Shown: piece by piece, positions 1-12,203 of the stretch | How the letters are laid out: each line of letters begins with the position of its first letter | How positions within the stretch are numbered: the stretch's first letter is position 1 | Made by a program: the position numbers and the translations under genes | The notes under the pieces: model-generated | What the model was told of the DNA's origin: nothing | Database searches by the model: none | The model's input: the letters and a program-made list of their open reading frames with translations, nothing else | Assembly: GCF_000004195.4 (NCBI RefSeq) | Contig: NC_030680.2 | Span: 139,127,545-139,191,544 of the forward strand | Length of the DNA: 64,000 nt | Reading direction: 5' to 3' | From: Xenopus tropicalis | Lineage: Eukaryota; Chordata; Amphibia; Anura; Pipidae

Positions 1-955
1 TCTGCGGTGAGCTTAGAAACAGAGTTGCACGCTGTAGGGGTATGTTTCACTAGCACATAATTCTGTATCACTTTCATATACCTCATAGCGATAAGAGAAC
101 ATCATACTGGACTTGTTTCTTTTAGTTAGCAGGTTCAAAGAGTCCTAGCATAAACAGTCTGTAGTCAAGACACACTGTTGGAAAAAAAAGCTCTTAATAA
201 CCATAATTGTCACTTCCCAACCCCTAACATGCCCCTAAGAACTATAGGTAGGGTATGAGGTGACATAGCAAAGATTCATTCTTTTTTCCCTTGAGGCGTT
301 TCAGAAGGGTACATCAATAGACCTGGCGTGATGAGGGAGGATTTCCTCTCTCGATGGGACAAGTAAAAACACTGTATAATGAATGGTTTCTCTTTTGCCT
401 GAGGGGATAGTGAGGAAGTTACAAGGTTATGGCGGCTTTCTGTTCGTCCCTAACTCTTTCTAATGCACATAGGGCCTGCTGTCTTTTTCTCTGGACAAGC
501 ATTGCCCCAAATAGCACCTCCTGAGCCACAGGTTTGGCACACATAGTATAACGGAGACTTTGCCCTATAAGGCCTTCCCTTACTGCTGGTGATTAATCAA
601 AGAATTAAACAGCTTTTATCTTTAGAACTGCTTTATACTCAGTTATACCTACCTGCTCTTTCCTATTCAGGGCCATGCTAAGGCTGGGTACTCGCTGGAA
701 TATAGGGCAGCTGCAGTGACCACAATAAAACTGCACACATTGATTAGGGACACAGGTTTTATTAAGCATTTCTGTGCCAGCAGATGCTGTGATGCACATG
801 TATTTAAAACAAGTAGGATATATATTTGTATTTGGGTCAGTTGCCTGTACTAACCTGGTTTTATTAAGTGACTTTCAAACAGAATAATGTAGCACAAATA
901 GGTCAGTCTATATAGGCCCATAGGATATATAGACTGGAAAAGGGGGGTGACTTAT
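1..955. other. No gene seen; unclassified sequence
   Basis: AT-rich, no open frame longer than 64 codons, no domain motif and no clear splice-flanked exon on either strand. No recognised repeat. Confidence 0.5.
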
Positions 956-956
956 A

Positions 957-1738
957 TGGAGGTATGGTACCCATTATCCAGAATGCTAGGGACCTGGGGT
1001 TTTGCGGATAAGCGGTCTTTACATAATTCGGATCTCCTACCTTAAGTCTACTAAGAAAATGATTTAAACAGTATTTAAACACAATAGTATTGTTTTGCCT
1101 CTAATAAGAATTAATTATATCTTAGTTGGGATCAAGTACAGGTACTGTTTTATTATTACAGAGAAAAGGGAATCATTTAACCATTAAATAAACCCAATAG
1201 GGCTGTTCTGCCCCCAATAAGGGGTAATTATATCTTAGTTGGGATCAAGTACAGGTACTATTTTATTATTACAGAGAAAAGGGAATCATTTAAACATGAA
1301 ATAAACCCAATAGGACTGTTCTGCCCCCAATAAGGGGTAATTATATCTTAGTTGGGATCAAGTACAGGTACTGTTTTATTATTACAGAGAAAGGGGAATC
1401 ATTTAACCATTAAATAAACCCAATAGGGCTGTTCTGCCCCCAATAAGGGGTAGTTATATCTTAGTTGGGATCAAGTACAGGTACTGTTTTATTATTACAG
1501 AGAAAGGGGAATCATTTAACCATTAAATAAACCCAATAGGGCTGTTCTGCCCCCAATAAGGGGTAATTATATCTTAGTTGGGATCAAGTACAGGTACTGT
1601 TTTATTATTACAGAGAAAAAGGGAACCATTTTTAAAAATGTGAATTATTTGATTAAAACGGAGTCTATGGCAGACGGGCTTTCCGTGATTCGGAACTTTT
1701 TGGATAATGGGTTTCCGGATAAGGGGTCCGATACCTGT
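957..1738. mobile_element. MITE carrying 113-bp internal tandem repeats
   Basis: The left end GGTATGGTACCCATTATCCA and right end GGATAAGGGGTCCGATACCT are imperfect inverted repeats. The interior holds 4-5 tandem units: successive GGTACT landmarks fall at 1141, 1254 and 1367, exactly 113 bp apart. Units differ at only a few bases. Confidence 0.9.
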
Positions 1739-1940
1739 AGTAGGTTGGTCCTGACTTTGGCTTAACAGCTAATTAAGCTCTAACTAATAATTAGTCATAA
1801 TGGTGGTTCTGTAAACCCTATATAATGCTCTTCAGACATAAGTATAAAATGAAACAAATGGCTCTGAGTTATTAAAAAAAATCATTATTTATTGTGTCTC
1901 ACTGCAGGGCAACTAATAGGGGATGCAAAAGGTTGGGCAG

Positions 1941-2267
1941 TTAAGGTGGCCATACACTGGCAGATCTGCTCGCTTGGCGATGTCGGGGAGGCATGTCGGT
2001 GAATTCGATTGTTTGGCCCTGGGGCCAAACGATCGAATTCTGCAAGCGGCAATGGGGCAGTCGGTTCGGGGACCGCATCAACGAGCCGATGCGGTCCCCG
2101 ATCCGACGGGATTTTCTAACCTGGCCGACCAATATCTGGCCAATTTCAGGTCAGATATCGGTCGGCCAGTCCGATCGTTTCTGCCCCTACACGGGCCGAT
2201 AAGCTGCCGAGTCGTTCCAAGGGACCGATATCGGCAGCTTCTATCGGCCCGTGTATGGGGACCTTTA
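1941..2267. mobile_element. TTAA-type palindromic MITE (GGTGGCCATACAC family)
   Basis: Begins TTAAGGTGGCCATACACTGG and ends CCCGTGTATGGGGACCTTTA. The interior has the palindrome GAATTCGATTGTTTGGCCC / GGGCCAAACGATCGAATTC. Relatives at 5285-5480, 5733-5953, 6147-6496, 26970-27256 and 50698-51034. Overlapping ORFs here are by-products of the palindrome. Confidence 0.85.
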
Positions 2268-2649
2268 GATACAATTGCACCATATACCCTTCTTGCATTT
2301 AGTCCTCTGGGGCCGAATGAGTAGTGGCCCTACCACTATGAATCATTACTGGAGTAGATAAAAAGGAAACTAAAGCAAGTGAAAGCTTTTATCTGCATCT
2401 ACTCAAATCACTACTTGTACTGAACTGTCATCCTATGTGGTGCTTTTGTCTTAAAACCCCCAGCTGTGCTGCTATGGTCCTTGTTTTACAGAGTATGAAC
2501 TGGATAAACAGCACCCAGCAGAGTGGCTAGGCCTTAGAAGGTTCCTCTGCCCAAAAACTGCACAGTAAAAGAAAATGTTATTCTGAGCAACTTATAACTT
2601 GTGTTTATTAAAAATTTGAATTGATGAATATTGGACATTACTTAGAATT

Positions 2650-2800
2650 GTAAGTTCTTTTGGGCAGGGCTCTCTTCACCTCTTGTATCGGTTATTGATT
2701 GCTTTATATGTTACTCTGTATGTCCAATGTATGTAACCCACTTATTGTACAGCGCTGCGGGATATGTTGGTGCTTTATAAATACATTTTAATAATAATAA
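2650..2800 (+). mobile_element. L2-like LINE 3' tail
   Basis: TTGTAAGTTCTTTTGGGCAG ... GTACAGCGCTGCGG ... GCTTTATAAATACAT followed by an (ATA)n-type tail. The same 3' end occurs at 25186-25356, in reverse at 4814-4975, and behind the larger LINE fragment ending at 16480. Confidence 0.8.
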
Positions 2801-4810
2801 ATAATTACATTATCCAAAAGCACTTTAAGGGTGGAGGTGGCCTTTACAACTGTATGTATGAGAGCAGGCACTCAATGAGCAGTCCTCAGATCAGGTTCAA
2901 AAGTAGATTAAATTCTGATGTAGAATGTACTGGTTTCTGAGCTGCCATGTAGCATGAATCTTAATTACTCATCATCACCTCTTATTGTGGCTTTTATATT
3001 ACTGTATATTGTAAGTTGGTCATTAAGCTCAGGCAGCCCAGATATGTACTGTAAATCACCCAAAAAGATGTTGGGCAAGCTACCGGGGGCATCTCCAGAG
3101 GCACAGATATTCATTGTTAAAAGGTTGTGGTTGCCCTGTGTTGGCTCATAAGCCTTACTGAGACTGTTGAGCTTTAGTTCCCCTTGAAGTAAAATACCAA
3201 ATCAAATATTTTAAGTTCTGTTGAGTTATGAATTTATATATATCAGTGGGTGCGCCAGAGGACTTACACCCAAAACGATGTGCGAATTGAGCCTGGTGTC
3301 TGAGTCATATGAGCTTCAAATTGGGATTTTATAAAGAATTCCTTTCCAGATGATTGCACAATTCACTGCAGCTGTCTGTGCTCTGAAATGCCTGGAAAGG
3401 AAATACTAGCAGAGTGATTGTTAAGCCTTGCTAAGCCCAGTGGAAAAATCATGTTTGGTTAGTTAAAAAAATTATTATCACTTTCTTTTTTTCTTAATTG
3501 CAACTAAAAATGTCCCTATTGACTCTGGTTAGTGGCTCATAGCACTAGGCTGCCTGTGACAAGTCCTTTTAGTCAATTACCAGAAGGCTTGACTTTTAAT
3601 ACAAGTGTTACCTGCTCGCTAAATGGGACCTTGTCTAATTTCCCAATGAGGTTCAAAGTGAGACATTTTTGGGTGACTGGCAAGAGTTGTAACCATCTTG
3701 GTAGATTGGTAGACAAATGTCTTTCAATTTATTACATTAACACTGCCTGCAGAATATAATTTGTTTGTGTAAGGTGACGATAGATACCAGGGGCGCTAGA
3801 GGGTCCCGCTGCCTTGGGTTTTTCCTTAAGGTTTCGCAGTGGGTGTAGGCCAACTATTCATGAGGGTGGGATGGATGTCATTAGCTGGGTGGGGTTGGGT
3901 GTTTGATGTTATTGGAGATGATCGAGGAGCAGTCAGTGGGGGGCCCCAAGGGTCCTTGTAGCATTCCCTGTGTACTCAAACAAAAATGTTTACTCTGTCT
4001 CACTTTAAAGTATCGGCAATATCAAATATTTAATTAACAATAAATATTTTTATCTACTCCATAATTTCCAAATGTAAAGGTAACTGACTATGTAAATACT
4101 ACTGGGTCTGCCTTGCTAATATTAGATTCATTAGGTCAAGTGCATTATTTACCTTTAAAGTCACTCATTAATCCGAATCCCGTCCTTTGTGCATGGAGGG
4201 ATATGTTTGTGATAACAGTAAGTTACTGACCTCAGAATAAAATACAGCTGCTTGTGGGAGATCCCTACATAGGAAGGGAAGGCTAAGTAACATACACATA
4301 AAAGCGATACTATCACCATTTATTACCAGATGTCGAATGGGTAGGTTTAAAAAACCCTGTTGGGTAAGGAGCACATTGTCCTGATGGCCTGCAGGTCAAT
4401 CAATACAATAGCACCAAATTTTGAGGTTGCCAAACAAGCAGATTTGCAAGTGTATGGCCACCTTAACTTGTCTTGACCCTTGTGATGCCATCAGAGAAGA
4501 TTTAGGAGGAATGCACCGCCTTAGTCATGCCTTATGTTTGTGTGGTAAAAAAAATGTATATTTTACTATAAGGTAGTGGCTCCCTCTCAAGGCCTGTCAA
4601 ACATTCAGCTCCTGGGGCAAGAAACTTCTCCTGTCTTCTGAACTCCACAACCTCTGATTTTCAACAGTCTGACCTTGATCTTATTTGACTTTAGAGAGCT
4701 AAGCTGTGGGATAAGGATACATGCTCAAATGTGCAGGCTCTTTCTTTACATTATTGGTTTCCTAGCTCCCTGGGGAAGGCATTAATGTACTGCACTCTAA
4801 TAAGGACTCT
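2800..4810. other. No gene or clear repeat seen
   Basis: Both strands read by eye. Frames are short and show no protein motif. The (TATA)n run near 3235 and the A runs are the only low-complexity stretches. Confidence 0.45.
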
Positions 4811-4813
4811 GAG

Positions 4814-4975
4814 CATTATTATTATTAACATTTATTTATAAAGCGCCAACATATTCCGCAGCGCTGTACAATAAGTGGGTTTCATACATTTGGCATACAG
4901 AGTAACATATAAAGCAATCAATAACCGATACAAGAGGTGAAGAGAGCCCTGCCCAAAAGAGCTTACAATCTACAA
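4814..4975 (-). mobile_element. L2-like LINE 3' tail, reversed
   Basis: Reverse complement of the tail described at 2650-2800: TTATAAAGCGCCAACATATT, GCAGCGCTGTACAATAAG, and a final AAGAGCTTACAATCT. Confidence 0.8.
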
Positions 4976-5057
4976 ATCAGTTAGAAAATACAAACGTAGG
5001 ATCTCCATTAGGGTACAACTTTAAACTTATTCCCCATATGTAATCAAAGGCATTAAG

Positions 5058-5164
5058 TTTGCCCAGGAGCAGTAACCCACAGCACCAATATGTTTGCTTT
5101 TTAACAGGTGACTGGTAAATTCTACCCACTTATTGGTTGCTATGGGTTACTGCTCCTGGGCAAA
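5058..5164. mobile_element. Small palindromic MITE (AACCCATAGCAACC family)
   Basis: TTTGCCCAGGAGCAGTAACC and GGTTACTGCTCCTGGGCAAA are exact inverted ends of a 107-bp element. Confidence 0.85.
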
Positions 5165-5284
5165 CATAGTGCCTTTTATTGGTTCTCATTGATTCTAGGT
5201 CCAATGCAATCAGAGGGTGCTGTATAGTATAAGGAAAAACAAAAGTTTACCACACCTGTTTTAAAAGGTGTAAGTACACAGACT

Positions 5285-5953
5285 AAAGCTGGCCATACAT
5301 GCACTGGTATTGTACGAAACAAGGTTTCACAAAAGCCTTGGATATTGGTCGTCTCATTGGCGCCCGAGCAAAAGTTGCATTTAGGGCTGAATTGTCAGTT
5401 AGGAGTAGAATCCCTACTGTTTCTACCTCCACATCTGACTATTCAGCCCTGAACATCAGAGGAGGGTCCAAATTGCTTTATTGATCTAGGCAAGTGCAGG
5501 CCGACGCATTGCTAAGTCTACTGGTTGAGCTGCCACTGTAACCTGGCCATTATTTTAAAGAATCGGAATGTGCAAATGATTACTTATGCCAATGTTAGAA
5601 ATAAAGGAGAAAGGAAATAGATATAGGAGGGCAGATATTTTTCTTCCAAAGAAGGGAAAACATTTTTGCAACCTTATAAATGGCTGCACTGGGTTTCCTT
5701 GGCTTTCTAAACACCCATGCTGAGCAGGCGTTACGGTGGCCATACTTGCTACAATTATGATCTTTTCCCACGATCGTTGGCGATTCAGCATTAACATTAC
5801 AATGTTACGGCACCTTCAAAGCCTCCTGTTCAAAACTTTCAGTCCTGCCCGATCAACAAGACGACCAATAACCAAGGCTTTTACTGTTATCGGTCACCTT
5901 GACTCTCACCATACACTTGGTACGATAATATCAATGCGTGTGGCCACCTTAAG
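5285..5953. mobile_element. Two GGTGGCCATAC-family MITEs, first truncated
   Basis: A left end AAAGCTGGCCATACATGCAC starts at 5285 and fades after about 5480. A second, more complete copy runs 5733-5953, from TTACGGTGGCCATAC to GTGTGGCCACCTTAA. The sequence between them is unassigned. Confidence 0.65.
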
Positions 5954-6146
5954 CTTTGTTTGGCATGGAAGCTGCAGTCCGATCCCCAGCCTCCCTGTAG
6001 TTTCAAGCTTCCAGAACCCACTCTTTCACTGTTTACAACTGTCCCTGGATATTAACCCCTCACCCAGGGCCTTATAAACAGAGAGAAACCTCAGGTCAGA
6101 TTCAATTGACGCAAACTCTGCAAAAATACACACCTTGCTACCTAAC

Positions 6147-6496
6147 TAAAGCTGGCCATACACGTGGCGATCTGACGATGTTTTGTGCGACCATCGGTCG
6201 CACGAAACATCGTCAGATCCACCACACACCATTCAGGGCTGAATCGGCAGGTAAGGAGGTAGAAACAATAGGATTTCTACCTCCTTCTACCGATTCAGCG
6301 CTGAAGGAAGATTTTGGTCAGGCGCCTTCTATGGCACCCGATCAAAATTTTCAAACCGGTCCGATTGGCGAGGCGGCCGATATCAGCAGCTTCCTGCGAT
6401 ATTGGTCGACTCGCCGACATACCATACACGCACCGAATATCGTACGAAACGAGGTTTTGTACGATATTATCGGTGCATGTATGGCCACCTTTAAGG
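6147..6496. mobile_element. GGTGGCCATACAC-family MITE, complete
   Basis: Ends AAAGCTGGCCATACACGTGG and GTGCATGTATGGCCACCTTT, with strong internal palindromes (TCTGACGATGTTTTGTGCGA with its complement; CGATATTATCGGTGC). The 158-codon ORF across it is not a gene. Confidence 0.8.
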
Positions 6497-6499
6497 TTC

Positions 6500-7059
6500 A
6501 TGGTTATAACACTACAGTTGTATTTAACCCCTTATATGTCATACGCCAGCGCAGTCTGAATGCATATGAAACTGGATACTAGGTATATCCAAGGGACAGT
6601 TCCAGTTGCTCTCCTACAGCAAACACATCGAGAGCCGATTTCTCGTCGATCACCAAAATACTTCTCTGCACTTGGCCCATTTTAAAAACCAGGAAGTGTC
6701 CCAGCTAATGATTATTTGGCAACCAAGCTGTGTGAAAGCTACCATATGGCACAGCCCCAATTCCAACCCAGCCCCACGCAAAGCATAAGAAAAAAGTGCT
6801 GTTGCCAGATGTAATATCCTGATTACACATTGCCCTCCATGTCTTGGTTACCTAATTGGATTTATAAAAGCAGATTTTTACATCAAAACCGATTTGTTTC
6901 CACATAAAAAATACATTATTCGCCAGAATTATTGCCAGCGTGTAAAATGATGGAGCAGCAGCTCTTATAACACATCAAAGGGAACCTGCTCTGTGCATGG
7001 AAAATATCTAAATAAAGCCAGATGCGGCCTGCCAGTAAATACTGCAGCTACGCCTTTGC
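6500..7059. other. No gene seen
   Basis: Only ORFs of about 60 codons without recognisable motifs; no repeat recognised. Confidence 0.4.
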
Positions 7060-7440
7060 GTGCCCATAGAGAGAACTACACGTAAAGTAGTGGCACGCTA
7101 ATCAACGCATGCGCCCTCAGTACTTCCGGGATTCCAGCGTGTGCGCATAACTACGCATGGGCCCTCAGTACTTCCGGGATTCCAGCGTGTGCTCCTAGCA
7201 ACCAGCCATTTGCTTCAGCTCCTATTCCGAACGCGCATGCGCCTAGGAACCGGCGCTTTGGCGCCTCTCGTAGAGGTCATGTGAGGGCCGGGAAGTAGCG
7301 CGAAGCTTCCAGAACCTGACGTCATTCAGCGACCTGTTAGCGCTGCGTTATGATTGGTTCAGTCTCCACAGCTTCTTGCAAGAAGAAAAGCGAACGTACC
7401 ATTAAGTTGTTGACTTCTCCGAGCCATGTAGCTAGAAAAA
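7060..7440. promoter_or_regulatory. CpG-rich promoter-like block without a recognised gene
   Basis: Carries a clear set of promoter motifs: NRF1 palindrome GCGCATGCGC (7233-7242), two ETS-type ACTTCCGGG sites inside a 47-bp tandem duplication (7109-7192), a perfect CRE TGACGTCA (7317-7324) and a CCAAT box in reverse (ATTGG, 7353-7357). CpG density is far above the flanks. The direction is unclear; it may be bidirectional. No coding exon could be tied to it on either side. Confidence 0.5.
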
Positions 7441-7677
7441 AGTGCAAAAATAAATGGTGCTAAGTCCTATTTGCCCAGTACAACCAATAACAGATCAGTG
7501 TTATGGAGGGGTGCTGCTTGCCTGGGGCCTTTACAGCCCACAATCCCACAATACTGTTCTGTATTCATATGTTCACTTTTTAAGATTTTGGCATGATGCA
7601 TCATTTTACCAACCAGATTGAAGCCTACACACAAGCACAGGGATAATCTAACTCCTTGCAGATAACAACTAACCACT

Positions 7678-8015
7678 ACCTGGCCCAGACTGGGATTCAA
7701 AATAGGCCCTGGCATTTTCAGTACACAGAGGCCCAAACAGCCCCCCCAGCCCAATAAATAGTGACTGTCTATGGCACCTTACAGCCCCCCTGGCATTTGC
7801 CAGAACCCACAGATTGCCTGTCCGGGCCTGATTTTCAGTACCCAGAGGCCCAAACAGCCCCCCCAGCCCAATAAATAGTGAGTGTCTATGGCACCTTACA
7901 GCAGCCTCTCTGGCATTTGCCAGAACCCACAGATTCCTAGTCCGGGCCTGATTTTCAGTACCCAGAGGCCCAAACAGCCCCCCCCAGCCCAATAAATAGT
8001 GACTGCCAGTCTGGT
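7678..8015. mobile_element. GGCCTGGACTGG MITE in partial tandem
   Basis: About 2.5 copies of a unit of roughly 120 bp, each with CAGAGGCCCAAACAGC, AATAAATAGTGA and CAGAACCCACAGATT. The joins fall at the terminal GTCCGGGCCTGATTTTCAGT. Confidence 0.75.
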
Positions 8016-8039
8016 CCTGACCACTGCACAGTCACATTG

Positions 8040-8222
8040 CCCATGAGAGGGATCCTGTTTGTGCTGTAGAACAGGGCCCACAAATGGTTTTTGCATGGGA
8101 AGGCCAGAGCAGGGTAGTTGTAGTTTAGCAGCAGCTCAACAGACACAGGCTGCTTACCTCCTTCATTCCTTAATGGAACTGGATTACATTGGCCTAATTC
8201 TCTTGCAGAGAGGTTCTCAGCT
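8040..8222. repeat. Inverted copy of 13233-13415
   Basis: GATCCTGTTTGTGCTGTAGA, CAAATGGTTTTTGCATGGGA and CTGGATTACATTGGCC recur in reverse complement at 13233-13415. Both copies sit next to a GGCCTGGACTGG MITE, so they are probably parts of one larger interspersed element. Confidence 0.8.
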
Positions 8223-8363
8223 ATGTAGTACCCTCAAAACATTTCAACTGATCGTTCGAAACTGAACTTACAAGGATTCCAGCCATGTGCACCTCAATGT
8301 ATTGTATTTCAGCGATGGGCAAATAGCAGTGCTGCTGCTATTGAATAATAGCTCAGCCTACAG

Positions 8364-8671
8364 CAGTGATCCTCAACCAGTGGCTCAGGGGCAACATGCT
8401 GCTCCCCAACCCCTTGGGTGTTGCTCCCAGTGCCCCCAAACCAGGGAGTTATTTTTGAATTCCTGACTTGGGGGCAAGTTTTGGTTGAATAAAAACAAGA
8501 TTTCCTACCAAATAAAGCCCCCTGTAAGCTGATAGGGTGCATAGAGGCTGCCTAATAGCCAATCACAGCCCTTATTTGGCTCCTCCATGAACTTTTATGG
8601 TGCTTGTGTTGTTCCCCAAGTCTTTTTACATTTGACTGTGGCTCATGAGTAAGAAAGGTTGGGGACTCCTG
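8364..8671 (-). mobile_element. hAT-type MITE with perfect 8-bp target duplication
   Basis: The element runs from CAGTGATCCTCAACCAGTGG to GGTTGGGGACTCCTG. It is flanked on both sides by GCCTACAG (8356-8363 and 8672-8679), the 8-bp duplication typical of hAT elements. It has no transposase. Confidence 0.88.
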
Positions 8672-9054
8672 GCCTACAGCATAAGGGCTCTTTCACATGA
8701 GTGTTTGCAAGTGCATTCCCTTGCGGTAGACTTCTTCATTGGGGGCTACACTGATGGCAGTTTAGGTATGATTTTATCTGTATTCAGTATTTACATGTTC
8801 AGTCCTCATAGAAAAGATTGGGGTTCATTAACTCCCATGTTCCCCTGTAGTTGCACACCCCCTTGGGTACTTACTGGAACAGCTTTGCAAAACAGTTTAC
8901 AAAAACATCACAGTCAAACTCTCAATTTACATTTCTGCATTTAATGGGCCAGTATACCCATTTTTTTTAAACAGTTTAGTCTGTCTGGTTTGTGCTGAAC
9001 ATACATTCTTGGCTACTGATTTGTTGTTACATTAACGAGGGCCAAAATCTGCCA

Positions 9055-9270
9055 TTAAGGGGCAAATTTATCAAAATGTGACTTTAAAGCTTAATACATA
9101 AAAACTCACCCATGTTCTATTCGTTCCTATGGGATTTTTAGAAGTGTATTTATCAAATGGTGAGTTCTAACTTTCATCTATTGATAAATATGCTTCGATC
9201 ATAGTAGTGAATAGAACGTGGGTGAGTTTTTATGTATTAAGCTTTAGTCACATTTTGATAAATCTGCCCC
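9055..9270. mobile_element. Palindromic MITE (GGGGCAAATTTATCA ends)
   Basis: TAAGGGGCAAATTTATCAAA pairs with TTTGATAAATCTGCCCCTAA over long arms that also contain CTTAATACATAAAAACTCAC. TAA on both sides suggests a 3-bp duplication of PIF/Harbinger type. Confidence 0.8.
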
Positions 9271-9301
9271 TAAAGTGACATTCTACTTTCAGTTTTTGCA
9301 C

Positions 9302-9442
9302 AATCAAAACAAATCAGCAGTCCACTGAGAAGCCCTCAGTATAAACAAACCCTTACCATCCCCCAACTGAAGCCTTTGTTAGAGAGTAAGAGAAAGAGCA
9401 GCTCATTATACACAGGCTTAGTGGACTGCTGATTTGTTTTGA
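9302..9442. repeat. Inverted repeat, 25-bp arms
   Basis: AATCAAAACAAATCAGCAGT (9302 on) pairs with ACTGCTGATTTGTTTTGAT (ending 9442). Probably another short MITE. Confidence 0.7.
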
Positions 9443-9449
9443 TGGCACT

Positions 9450-10105
9450 TGGAAGTAAGCAAAGATCTCAGTTTGTATCTCTGGCGGCCTTATTATAAGC
9501 AAATCCAGCACTGACGTAAGACTAGGGTTCAGAGCGATTATTAAGGCAGTAAAGTGTGGACTTCAAAGACAATATGGTTCTGTTACAGGTTTAGAGCAAT
9601 GTCACAACAAACGGCCCCTATATAGTACGAGCGGAACATGAAAAACAGGACCTAAGGAGGCGGTTTATTTATAAAGGCATACTCTCTGTTCTCCACCCTA
9701 ACAGTTCATGTCTCCCAAGATATGCTCAGTGGGGCAAAGGTAGATCAATATTTGAGTAATTATGAAATATCCACCTGTGCTTCAGTAGAGATAACATGGC
9801 CCGAGAGCACGCTTTACTACATTGCGCCTCTCAATAATAATGTCATTTAGCATCACATTACCAAACGCAGGGTCCTTCTGTCAGGGGTATATTTCCCCTA
9901 TTGTTAAAATGTGATTGCTATTTCTGGTTAGAACTACATTTTATTGTATAATTTGTGGCTTCTATGTTATTTTAAAGCCACTTTCTATGTAGAAAGATAA
10001 GTAAAACCTATGTAGCTTCAGGGCAATGGTGCAGAGTAGGGTCCAGGCGATTACCATTTAGGTCGTTGCTGGTGTTTTGACTCTCACTGCTGAAAAGTGA
10101 ATAGT
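9450..10105. other. No gene or clear repeat seen
   Basis: No open frame above about 60 codons and no motif; AT-rich. Confidence 0.4.
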
Positions 10106-10108
10106 TAA

Positions 10109-10716
10109 GGCTGATGCCACACGTGGCGTTTTTCCTCGGCCTAAAAACGCTGCACAACCACTCAGATTGTAAGCTCTACGGGGCAGGGACCTCCTTCCTA
10201 CTGTATCTCTTACCACATGGCACTTATATATATATATATATATACATATATGTATTTATTGTATTTATTTATTATATCACTCGTCCTCCCTGTGTGTAAT
10301 TTTGTATTCTGTAAGACTGTACAGCGCTGCGTACCCTTGTGGCGCTTTATAAATAAAGTTATACATACATATATACAAGCCACACATGGCGTTTTTCGGC
10401 CTAGTACTGGTGACGTAAGCAAATCCCGTTTCCATGGTGCTAATAGTGCGAAATAGCAAAAAACGCCGCGTATTTCCGCTAGGTCTGACAGCTGCCTTTG
10501 CGTATACATAGGAATAGCTTGCTGTGCAAATACTGGCGTATTTCGGCCTATGCTTGAAAAATCCGTGCTAAGGCGTTTTCTAGCGTATTTCCGCATTGTG
10601 TGGTTTGCTTCGAGTCTTTTCAAGCTGTTTCTATGGATGATGATATCTGGCGTTTTTCAGCCGGCGAGAGAATTAGAAAATACGCAGCGGAAAAACGCCA
10701 CGTGTGGCATCAGCCT
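10109..10716. mobile_element. MITE with a nested L2 tail
   Basis: The outer element has inverted ends GGCTGATGCCACACGTGGCG and CGCCACGTGTGGCATCAGCC. It is interrupted at about 10155-10372 by an L2-like tail (GATTGTAAGCTCTACGGGGC, ACAGCGCTGCGTACC, TTTATAAATAAAG, (ATACAT)n) that includes a (TA)n run. Confidence 0.8.
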
Positions 10717-11214
10717 AAGGTGATAAAATGCTCTCAGTCTCCCTGTGTTCCATTGCCCCACGAGTCTGGTTAACTTTTAATCAGTAATGTGGCCCTCAGC
10801 TGAAGCCTGGAAACCTACAGCGCCCAGAAGGCCCAGCTCTCCATTCCTATTTTAAATACTGGTCAGTACAGAGGACAAAAGAAAGAGGTTACTTATTTAC
10901 CAAGCTATGATCTCTTATGCACTTTCCCCCTTTTTTTATTTGCAGTGAAACTGGAAGGTCACAGGAGAACTTTTACCCCATGAAAAAAAAAAATAGAAGG
11001 CCTGCTTCAGCGGCAACCAGTTTTCCCAGGAGGCACATTGTTTCTTCGAAGAGCTGCCATACAGGTTGGAAACAGGCTCCGGCCTCTGCCAGACTTGTCT
11101 TGGGTTAGCCCTTTACTCCTTTAAACCCAGGCGCATTTGAAATCAATATACTTAGGCAATGAGCAGTTCCTTTGCATGTATGCTAAGTAGTGTAGGTTAC
11201 GGTATGTAAGTGTC

Positions 11215-11626
11215 TTAAAGGAACAGCAACATCAAAAAATTAAAGTGTTTTAAAGTAATTAAAATATAATGTGCTGTTGCTCTGCAAAAAAATTGTGTTT
11301 TTGCTACAGAAAAGCTACTATATAAATAAGCTGCTGTGTAGCCATGGGGGCGGCCATTCAAGCTGGAAGAAACGAGAAAAGGCACAGGTTACATAGCAGA
11401 TAACTAGTAGATAAGCCCCATATAATGGGAGTTTATCTGTTATCTGCTAAGTAACCTGTGCCTTTTCTCCTTTGAATGGCTGCCCCCATGGCTACACAGC
11501 AGCTTACTTATATAAACTATAGTAGTCTTTCTGAGGCAAACACACCAGTTGTACCAATGCAGGGCAACAGTACATATTGTAATTACTTTTATACACTTTC
11601 ATTTTTTGGTGTTACTGTTCCTTTAA
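11215..11626. mobile_element. TTAA-flanked palindromic MITE (GGAACAGCAACATCAAAAA family)
   Basis: TTAAAGGAACAGCAACATCA and TGGTGTTACTGTTCCTTTAA are inverted ends at a TTAA site. Long arms include AAGGCACAGGTTACATAGCA. Copies at 27255-27678 and, half only, at 57112-57296. Confidence 0.88.
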
Positions 11627-12203
11627 CCCTTCACCTTGAAAAAAAAAATCCTAAGACATTAAAAAAAGGGGGAGGGACAAAGGGTAATCTTTAACAAGTA
11701 AGCTGTTAAAAATATATGACCAGTTGTGCTTTACAACCACAGAAACATTCCTTAAAGGGATACAGTTGCAACTGGTTATGTGGGTAGAAGGAAAAACGAA
11801 TCTTAGGTATTTAAAGGGATACCCATCCTAGTGCCGTAGACCAGTTAAAGGGGAGATGCCACTCATTTTCCTTACCATTTGCTCTTCCGTAGATGGACAA
11901 CTATCTTTATAAGTTAGCCTTTGTGTCCATGGGGAAAACAATTTTCCCTTCTGGAAATAGTCAATACTTTTTATGATTTCCCTGATTTCATTCTTTTTTT
12001 TTTTTTTTTTTACTGACATTATCGTCATCCAATAGTCAACAAACTAGCAGCCTGACACAGGGACACACACGGGGACACAAGGGCACACAGACACAATGGA
12101 GCACTAGCAGCAAAGGGCCACTAATTGTCAGGCTGCTGGCTTATTGACTACTGAAATGACACTTGTTGTGATATCAATAATGACATCATAAATGCTTGCT
12201 TAC

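Noticed and set aside
1923..2324. 133-codon ORF
   Set aside because: Read through a TTAA-flanked palindromic MITE; similar frames appear in each copy.
6106..6582. 158-codon ORF
   Set aside because: Spans a palindromic MITE; no motif and no splice context.
7669..7992. 107-codon ORF with internal repeats
   Set aside because: Explained by the partial tandem of the GGCCTGGACTGG MITE.
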